Assembly: GCA_018661145.1 (NCBI GenBank)
Contig: JABJIU010000117.1
Span: 1 to 19,938, forward strand
Length of the DNA: 19,938 bases
Source: Pseudomonadota bacterium
GTDB taxonomy: Bacteria; Pseudomonadota; Gammaproteobacteria; Arenicellales; UBA868
Direction: 5' to 3'
Shown here: piece by piece, positions 15,028-19,938 of the stretch
Layout of the letters: the number at the start of each line of letters is the position of its first letter
Position numbering within the stretch: the first letter of the stretch is position 1
Program-made: the position numbers and the translations under genes
The notes under the pieces: generated by a model
Told to the model about the DNA's origin: nothing
What the model saw: the letters and a program-made list of their open reading frames with translations, nothing else
Database searches by the model: none

Positions 15028-16335
15028 ATGCCGTCTAAACACCTTCACATGCAAGTTCACCTGAGTGATTCGCCGGAAATAAAGAGTCTCCGCGCTCTTT
15101 TAGACCGCGCGCTTTCAAAGGCTTATCCCACTACAACACTGGTCCGCTATCTGCCGCCACCCCCAGACGGCCGTATCGTGGTCGTCGGTGCCGGCAAAGC
15201 GGGTGCCGCCATGGCCGAGGCGGTGGAGGATGCGCTTTCTAGTGTTTCCGAGAGTCTAGTGGTAGTACCTTATGGGCATAAGCGTCCTTGTCGGTTAATC
15301 AATATTGTTGAAGCGGGTCATCCGGTACCCGATAACGCCGGCGAGAAAGCAGCGCGGAAGATTCTTGGTATAGCAAGCTCGCTTGGGGCCGATGATCTCC
15401 TCGTTTGTCTTTTGTCCGGGGGTGGCAGCGCCCTGCTCAGCCTGCCCTCCACCGGGATCATACTGGATGAGAAAAGAGATCTTACCCGCGAGCTCCTCGC
15501 CTGCGGTGCGGGCATCCATGATATCAATACGGTTCGTAAGCATTTGTCGGATATCAAAGGCGGGCGGCTCGCGGCAGCGGCGTTTCCTGCCCGTACCGTG
15601 ACGCTTGCCCTCTCGGACGTACCCGGAAATGATCCGGCCACCATTGCTTCGGGCCCCACGGTGGGAGACGCCACCTCACGCAAAGACGCCCTTGAAATCT
15701 TGAGTGCTTATGGAATCAAGCCGCCCCCCTCAATTAAGGCCAAGCTTGCTTCACCCACGGCAGAAAGCCCCTTTCCCAGTGATCTAAAACTCACCGCCAG
15801 TGAAATAGTAATTACCGCCACCGCGGCTGAAGCTCTTGATGTTGCCGTCACATTTGCGGAAGAACAGGGTCTTGGGGTTGTCAATCTCGGTGACGAGGTC
15901 GAGGGAATCGCGTCGGTGCTGGCTGGCGAACACGCAAGAGCATTCGAATTTGAACGCCTGGCCCATTCCACCGGCAAAGGCTTTGTTCTGATCTCTGGCG
16001 GAGAGGCAACGGTTGCACTTCATGGTGACGGCAAGGGGGGCCCCAATCAGGAATATCTCCTTGCACTCGCGATCGAACTTGATGGCAGGCCCAACGTTTT
16101 TGCCCTTGCCGCAGATACCGACGGTATTGATGGTGCGAGCAAAGCAGCCGGCGCCTTCATCACTCCGAGCACCCTAACCCGGGCAGCAGCTCAGGGGTTA
16201 GACCCCCAAGCCCATCTCACTCGCAATGACGCAGGGGGGTTTTTTGAGCGGCTTGGGGACCTTATCATCACCGGACCGACCTGCACGAATGTCAACGACT
16301 TTCGTGCCATCGCTTATATTCCGTCACGCGATTGA
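15028..16335 (+). CDS. Glycerate 2-kinase (MOFRL/GckA family)
   Basis: A 435-residue glycerate kinase of the GckA/TtuD family, which phosphorylates D-glycerate to 2-phosphoglycerate and so feeds glyoxylate, serine or tartronate degradation products into glycolysis. Older annotations call these proteins hydroxypyruvate reductase. The N-terminal domain has VVVGAGKAGAAMAEAVE (51-67; Lys57), LLSGGGSALL (128-137), NTVRKHLSDIKGGRLA (167-182) and LSDVPGNDPATIASGP (195-210). The C-terminal MOFRL domain has ISGGEATV, GKGGPNQEYLLALA, AADTDGIDG and the terminal TGPTCTNVNDFRAIAYIP. The start is uncertain: the ATG at 15028 directly abuts an AAGG with no spacing, and an ATG at 15049 is possible. It is followed by the cobalamin adenosyltransferase 35 bases later. 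Confidence 0.92.
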   Translation: MPSKHLHMQVHLSDSPEIKSLRALLDRALSKAYPTTTLVRYLPPPPDGRIVVVGAGKAGAAMAEAVEDALSSVSESLVVVPYGHKRPCRLINIVEAGHPVPDNAGEKAARKILGIASSLGADDLLVCLLSGGGSALLSLPSTGIILDEKRDLTRELLACGAGIHDINTVRKHLSDIKGGRLAAAAFPARTVTLALSDVPGNDPATIASGPTVGDATSRKDALEILSAYGIKPPPSIKAKLASPTAESPFPSDLKLTASEIVITATAAEALDVAVTFAEEQGLGVVNLGDEVEGIASVLAGEHARAFEFERLAHSTGKGFVLISGGEATVALHGDGKGGPNQEYLLALAIELDGRPNVFALAADTDGIDGASKAAGAFITPSTLTRAAAQGLDPQAHLTRNDAGGFFERLGDLIITGPTCTNVNDFRAIAYIPSRD

Positions 16336-16370
16336 TTTACTATTACCCAATTACAGTAAGGAATGTGTCA

Positions 16371-16922
16371 ATGGGAAAGCGGCTTAGCAAAATTTACACC
16401 CGAACCGGGGACGAAGGTTCGACAGGGCTCAGTGACGGGACACGGGTCCCCAAGACTTCGCCCAGGGTCGAAGTCATGGGTCAGGTCGACGAACTGAACA
16501 GCCTCATTGGCCTGATGATGACTGAAGAACTGCCCACGGAAATCCATCAGTTTCTCACGGCGGTGCAGCACACGCTGTTTGATCTCGGCGGTGAGTTGAG
16601 CCTCCCGGGTCACACGCTGGTTTCGCCAGAGCGGGTGACAGCCGTTGAGAATATGCTGGACAAACTCAACGCAACACTGGCCCCGTTGGAGGAATTTATT
16701 CTCCCCGGAGGTACCCGCGCTGCAGCGCTTTGTCACGTCGCGCGCAGCACCTGCAGGCGGGTAGAGCGAGCCCTGTTTTCCGTTGATGACGGACATGCGA
16801 TTTCCGATGCCTCGCGCCAGTACGTTAACCGACTGTCTGATCTTCTGTTCGTGATGGCCCGTAGCCTTAACCGGTCTGCGGGTGAACGCGATATCCTCTG
16901 GCAGCAGGACCAGCCGGCCTAA
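16371..16922 (+). CDS. PduO-type cob(I)alamin adenosyltransferase
   Basis: A 183-residue corrinoid adenosyltransferase of the PduO/MMAB type, which transfers the adenosyl group of ATP to cob(I)alamin to form coenzyme B12. Motifs are the N-terminal ATP-binding IYTRTGDEGSTGL (8-20), QVDELNSLIGL (38-48), and the active-site helix ARSTCRRVERAL (124-135) followed by YVNRLSDLLFVMAR (151-164). The ATG at 16371 has AAGGAA 7 bases upstream; an in-frame TTG at 16332 would overlap the glycerate kinase but has no signal. The protein supports B12-dependent enzymes such as methylmalonyl-CoA mutase or a diol or ammonia lyase, none of which lies in the window. It is probably co-transcribed with the glycerate kinase, which is not an obvious partner. 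Confidence 0.93.
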   Translation: MGKRLSKIYTRTGDEGSTGLSDGTRVPKTSPRVEVMGQVDELNSLIGLMMTEELPTEIHQFLTAVQHTLFDLGGELSLPGHTLVSPERVTAVENMLDKLNATLAPLEEFILPGGTRAAALCHVARSTCRRVERALFSVDDGHAISDASRQYVNRLSDLLFVMARSLNRSAGERDILWQQDQPA

Positions 16923-16987
16923 CCCCAGGCTGAACACGAAACTTCCGGCGCTTTCCTGACCCTTTTCCCCACTATCATCGCGTAGAT

Positions 16988-18136
16988 ATGCTCCATTTTC
17001 CGAGGGACGAATTCGATCTTCGAATCGACAGAGTGCGGCAAGCGATGGCGGACGCGGAGCTTGATGGACTAGTCCTTTTCCGCCAGGAGAGCATGTTCTA
17101 CCTGACCGGATATGACACCAGCGGCTACACCATGTTTCAGGCCATGTACCTTGGCCTTGAAGCAGGACCGACGCTGTTGACTCGCACGGCAGATCGAATC
17201 CAATCCCGGAATACCTCGATTATCGAAGACATTCAGATTTGGATTGACCACGAGGATGCTTCTCCGGCTATGGAGTTGCGCCGCATTCTCGAAGCACATG
17301 GCTGCGCGAACCAGCGGATTGGGATCGAATACCATGCTTACGGTCTTACTGGCCAGCGCGCCCTGATGGTTAACGAGGCACTCGAGGGTTTATGCCGGCT
17401 TGTCGATGCTTCAGATCTGGTGCGTCTGGTCCGCCTTATCAAGAGTGATCTTGAACTTGAATACGTCCGGAAATCGGGCGCAATCTGCGATGCGATTCTT
17501 CAGACCAGTATCAGCCATACCCGGCCTGGCAGTACGGTGAAGTCGGTCTACGGCGCCATGATGAATACCCTCCTGTGCGAAGGTGGCGACCCCACGGCCA
17601 GCCGCTGGCCCATGGGGGCTGGCGAGGCTGCGGTATTCTGCCGCTATCACACAGGGGACGAAGTCATTGCGCAGCAGGACCAGGTAGTCTTCGAGCCCGC
17701 TGCTGCGTATCGGCATTATCACACCTGCATGATGTATAACATCCTGACCGGTAAGGTGGATCCTCGACACCAAGCGATGAACGAAGCCTGCGCCAACGCG
17801 CTCGACGCCTGTCAGCAGCGCCTGACGGTCGGGAACACAGTAGGCGACCTTTACGCTGCCCATGATGAGACCATGCACGCACACGGGTTTTCCCATGCAG
17901 CCCTCAGCGCCTGTGGATACTCAGTCGGCATCAGTTACCCTCCCTCCTGGATGGATTGGCCCATGGTCTGGAAGGACAATCCACAGGTCCTAGAAGCAGG
18001 GATGGTGTTTTTCCTGCATATGATTCTTCTGGATGATCAGACGGGCCTCAGCATGTGCATTGGCGAGACCGCAATCGTCACTCTTGGCGCCTGTGAACCC
18101 GTAAACCGGATTCCACGAGAAATCATTCATACCTGA
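16988..18136 (+). CDS. M24-fold hydrolase, creatinase/ectoine-hydrolase-like, lacking metal ligands
   Basis: A 382-residue protein with the two-domain creatinase/aminopeptidase P (M24, pita-bread) layout: a creatinase N-terminal domain at about residues 1-150 (LDGLVLFRQESMFYLTGYDT at 26-44) and the catalytic domain after it. The metal-binding residues of M24 peptidases are not preserved. The DxG position reads FEPAAAY (235-241), the second aspartate region reads YHTCMMYNIL, and the GHG histidine is replaced in CGYSVGISYPPSW (309-321). The GYSxGxxYPPxW pattern is shared with ectoine hydrolase (DoeA) and relatives, which cleave C-N bonds of small amidine-like compounds. Peptidase activity is therefore unlikely; the substrate is unknown. 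No ectoine genes (doeB, doeX) flank it. The next gene, an arginase-fold protein 22 bases on, is its probable partner. The ATG has no clear ribosome binding site. Confidence 0.82.
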   Translation: MLHFPRDEFDLRIDRVRQAMADAELDGLVLFRQESMFYLTGYDTSGYTMFQAMYLGLEAGPTLLTRTADRIQSRNTSIIEDIQIWIDHEDASPAMELRRILEAHGCANQRIGIEYHAYGLTGQRALMVNEALEGLCRLVDASDLVRLVRLIKSDLELEYVRKSGAICDAILQTSISHTRPGSTVKSVYGAMMNTLLCEGGDPTASRWPMGAGEAAVFCRYHTGDEVIAQQDQVVFEPAAAYRHYHTCMMYNILTGKVDPRHQAMNEACANALDACQQRLTVGNTVGDLYAAHDETMHAHGFSHAALSACGYSVGISYPPSWMDWPMVWKDNPQVLEAGMVFFLHMILLDDQTGLSMCIGETAIVTLGACEPVNRIPREIIHT

Positions 18137-18158
18137 CAACCTCTAAAGGATAAGGAAC

Positions 18159-19214
18159 ATGACCAAACCCCCTTGGGAAGGCATGGGTGGCTATACCAAT
18201 ATAAATAGTGACACCCTGCCTATGATCAATGACCAAACGCCCACGTTCATGGGTGTCCCGCTAGCGCGCACGGCCGATACACTCCGTGGCGCTGATGTTG
18301 CCATTATCGGCGCCCCTTACGTAGCGGGCGCCCGAGGCAAGTACGCGGGCGTAGACAAGGCCGAATGGTTGGCGGCGCCAATGCGGGTCCGGCAACAGTC
18401 AGCACGGTATCCGAGCGGCTATATCCAAGAACTCGATGTCGATATTTTTGAGAAACTCAAAGTTGTCGACATGGGGGACGCCGACATTGCACCAGAATGC
18501 AATCTTGACCCAACCGCGGAAAACATTCTCAAGGCTCAGGCGGCCGTCGAGGAACTGGTCAATCGAGCGCTCGAGGCCGGCGCGATCCCTATCGTTGTCG
18601 GTCAGAACAGTCCCTGCAGCTCCTATGCTATCGCCAAACCCATCGCAGAACGCTCTGCAGGCAAGGTCGGTATGATCAGTACCGATACCCACTGGGACTC
18701 GCGGCCGATAGATTACCTCACCGGGGACGAGCGCATCGCTGGCAGCGGAAACTGGAAGTCAAAAACCTTCAGCAGTCTTGCCAATTTCTCGATCCCGAAT
18801 CTCGTGGAAATCGGAGAGCGCGGCATGCTAGAGGAAGCCAGTGTGGTTCGGGATTACATGCAGCAAGGTGCTCATTTTTATCCCATGTGGAAAGTCCGCT
18901 CAGAACTGGGCATTGCTGGACTTTGCGAAGAACTCCACCATGCTTACCAGGGGACAGATGATGTCTATGTCCATTTCGATATGGACGTCCTAGGCGGTGC
19001 TGGGCCGGCACCGGGCGATATCCTCGGGGAACTCGCCGAACCCATGGGGATGAGTGATTACGAGATCATCCGACTCGCCCACGAGATCGGTAAACGGGGG
19101 CTTACGGGGATGTCATTTATCTGCATCCCGCCAGGATCGATGGTGACCTACCGGCTGATCGTCTACATCATCGCATTTTTGATCGCCGGGCTCGCGCTAT
19201 CCCGAAGCGATTGA
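18159..19214 (+). CDS. Divergent arginase-superfamily protein with an altered metal site
   Basis: A 351-residue protein with the arginase/agmatinase fold, recognised from GADVAIIGAPYVAGA (44-58), the DTHWD motif (Asp176, His178, Asp180) and FDMD (Asp274, Asp276), which hold five of the usual six manganese ligands. The sixth is missing: the GGDHS motif appears as GQNSP (148-152), so Ser151 takes the place of the histidine. The DVVEV-type glutamate region reads FICIPPGS (320-327), and the protein ends with a very hydrophobic helix (VTYRLIVYIIAFLIAGLAL, 329-347) that may pack inside the fold or act as an oligomer or membrane contact. An altered or single-metal enzyme, another metal, or a non-catalytic protein are all possible. 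AAGGA precedes the ATG. It is 22 bases after the M24-like gene, so the two form an operon, and its last 18 bases overlap ampD on the other strand. Confidence 0.8.
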   Translation: MTKPPWEGMGGYTNINSDTLPMINDQTPTFMGVPLARTADTLRGADVAIIGAPYVAGARGKYAGVDKAEWLAAPMRVRQQSARYPSGYIQELDVDIFEKLKVVDMGDADIAPECNLDPTAENILKAQAAVEELVNRALEAGAIPIVVGQNSPCSSYAIAKPIAERSAGKVGMISTDTHWDSRPIDYLTGDERIAGSGNWKSKTFSSLANFSIPNLVEIGERGMLEEASVVRDYMQQGAHFYPMWKVRSELGIAGLCEELHHAYQGTDDVYVHFDMDVLGGAGPAPGDILGELAEPMGMSDYEIIRLAHEIGKRGLTGMSFICIPPGSMVTYRLIVYIIAFLIAGLALSRSD

Positions 19215-19766
19215 TTCCCGGTATCGCGCCCAATCGAAATGCGGCCCCGGATCCGATTTCCGGCCGGGCGCGATCTCGGAGTGGCCCACAATCCGTTCCG
19301 CCGTGATAGTGGGCCATGCAAACTGCAGGGCTTGAGTCAGCGAGGTCAGGGTTGCGTACTGACGGTCCGTGAATCGGGTTTCATCAGAGCCGACCAGCTC
19401 TATACCGACTGAAAAATCGTTGACCCGGACCCGTCCCTGTAGCGAGGAGTGGCCGGCATGCCACGCGCGCCGGATCACCGGCACAAATTGGATAATGCCC
19501 CCCTCACGGTCTATCAGAAAATGCACCGAGACCTTAAGCGTCGCTATTTCCTTGAAATAAGGGTGCGCATCGGCATCAAGGCACCCTAGAAAAAAATCGC
19601 TTATCGCCTCTGTTTCAAAATAGCCCGGCGGAAGGCTGATCGCGTGAATCACCAGGGCATCAATTGCCACCCCCTCTGGCCGGTCATCGCAATGCGGCGA
19701 GCACAGGCAGGCGGTGCCGGTCAAGAGGCCGGTTTCCCGGTCAACCTCGAACGGGGGCTTATTCAT
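19197..19766 (-). CDS. ampD: AmpD, cytoplasmic 1,6-anhydro-N-acetylmuramyl-L-alanine amidase
   Basis: A 189-residue zinc amidase of the Amidase_2 type that cleaves the stem peptide from anhydro-muropeptides during peptidoglycan recycling and, in many gammaproteobacteria, keeps AmpC beta-lactamase induction low. Zinc ligands align with E. coli AmpD: His41 in LVIHAISL, His162 in IVGHSEIAPGRK and Asp172 in KSDPGPHFDW. The catalytic Glu123 is in VGIELVGSD and Lys170 corresponds to E. coli Lys162. There is no signal peptide, as expected for the cytoplasmic enzyme and unlike AmiD-type paralogues. The 3' end overlaps the arginase-like gene by 18 bases in convergent orientation. No ampE follows. The neighbouring AmgK-like kinase may act on sugars liberated in the same recycling pathway. 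Confidence 0.94.
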   Translation of the reverse strand: MNKPPFEVDRETGLLTGTACLCSPHCDDRPEGVAIDALVIHAISLPPGYFETEAISDFFLGCLDADAHPYFKEIATLKVSVHFLIDREGGIIQFVPVIRRAWHAGHSSLQGRVRVNDFSVGIELVGSDETRFTDRQYATLTSLTQALQFAWPTITAERIVGHSEIAPGRKSDPGPHFDWARYRESIASG

Positions 19767-19784
19767 TTGGGGACTAGCCTGAGC

Positions 19785-19803
19785 CCAAGCTCGTCAGGCT
19801 TGG
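19785..19803. repeat. Short hairpin upstream of ampD
   Basis: CCAAGC and GCTTGG are perfect 6-base arms around a 7-base loop (TCGTCAG), in the 97-base gap between ampD and the next minus-strand gene. On the plus strand it is followed by AAAAA, so on the minus strand the T-run precedes the stem instead of following it. It is therefore not a standard terminator for the upstream minus-strand gene. Confidence 0.35.
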
Positions 19804-19863
19804 AAAAACCGTGAGTACGGCGGCGTAAGATCGCGGCAAGGACGAATCGGGAGTGACTGATTT

Positions 19864-19938
19864 TTACCCAGTATCCGACTCGTCTGATTCTTCAGGCCTG
19901 TCGAGTAGTTGTACATAAGCCATAGGTGCGTTATCGCC
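19864..19938 (-). CDS. C-terminal end of an unidentified protein (partial)
   Basis: An open frame enters from the window edge on the minus strand and ends at a TAA at 19866-19864, giving the last 24 residues (PMAYVQLLDRPEESDESDTG at the end). The acidic, polar tail and the natural position upstream of ampD on the same strand suggest a real gene end. Too little is visible to name a family; in other gammaproteobacteria the genes upstream of ampD vary. Confidence 0.45.
   Translation of the reverse strand, partial: GDNAPMAYVQLLDRPEESDESDTG

Noticed and set aside
16988..18136. Calling the M24 protein an Xaa-Pro aminopeptidase
   Set aside because: The aspartate and histidine ligands of metal-dependent M24 peptidases are not in place, and the motif pattern fits the ectoine-hydrolase/creatinase-like group better.
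16988..19214. Calling the M24/arginase-like pair an ectoine degradation operon
   Set aside because: No doeB deacetylase, doeX regulator or ectoine transporter gene is present, so the DoeA resemblance alone does not support it.

Overview
The window looks like a stretch of ordinary chromosome from a proteobacterium, most likely a gammaproteobacterium and possibly marine. The evidence is a LexA box that matches the gamma/beta-type CTGT-N8-ACAG consensus, a lexA-imuA-imuB SOS operon, an AmpD amidase, an AmgK-type sugar kinase and a long acyl-CoA dehydrogenase of the DmdC type. Genes are densely packed on both strands, with short gaps and several 4-base GTGA overlaps. I see no tRNA, rRNA, insertion sequence, phage gene or CRISPR array. 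The taxonomic call is inference from gene types, not from a marker gene.

Layout. 1-1765: two EamA/DMT-type membrane transporters point away from each other, the first cut by the window edge. 1803-2528: a class I glutamine amidotransferase on the minus strand. 2792-7177: a three-gene operon of an RND/MMPL-type exporter, a periplasmic LolA-like protein and an outer-membrane beta-barrel candidate; together they look like a trans-envelope lipid or hydrophobic-compound route. 7243-10108: an SOS mutagenesis operon with its LexA box, lexA, imuA and imuB, but no dnaE2 after it. 10145-11566: an AmgK-like sugar kinase and a CsaA-like tRNA-binding protein. 11569-13362: the acyl-CoA dehydrogenase on the minus strand, with a recognisable promoter. 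13594-13998: a GFA-family zinc protein.

14023-19214 is a metabolic region. A complete agmatinase/ureohydrolase on the minus strand is divergent from a glycerate 2-kinase and a PduO-type cobalamin adenosyltransferase. These are followed by the most unusual pair in the window: an M24-fold hydrolase of the creatinase/ectoine-hydrolase type, lacking the usual metal ligands, and an arginase-fold protein that has lost one canonical metal-binding histidine. Both folds include known enzymes that attack amidine or guanidine carbons, so the pair is my best candidate for an undescribed catabolic system, although the substrate cannot be read from the sequence. The window ends with ampD on the minus strand, whose 3' end overlaps the arginase-like gene by 18 bases, and the last 24 codons of another minus-strand gene.
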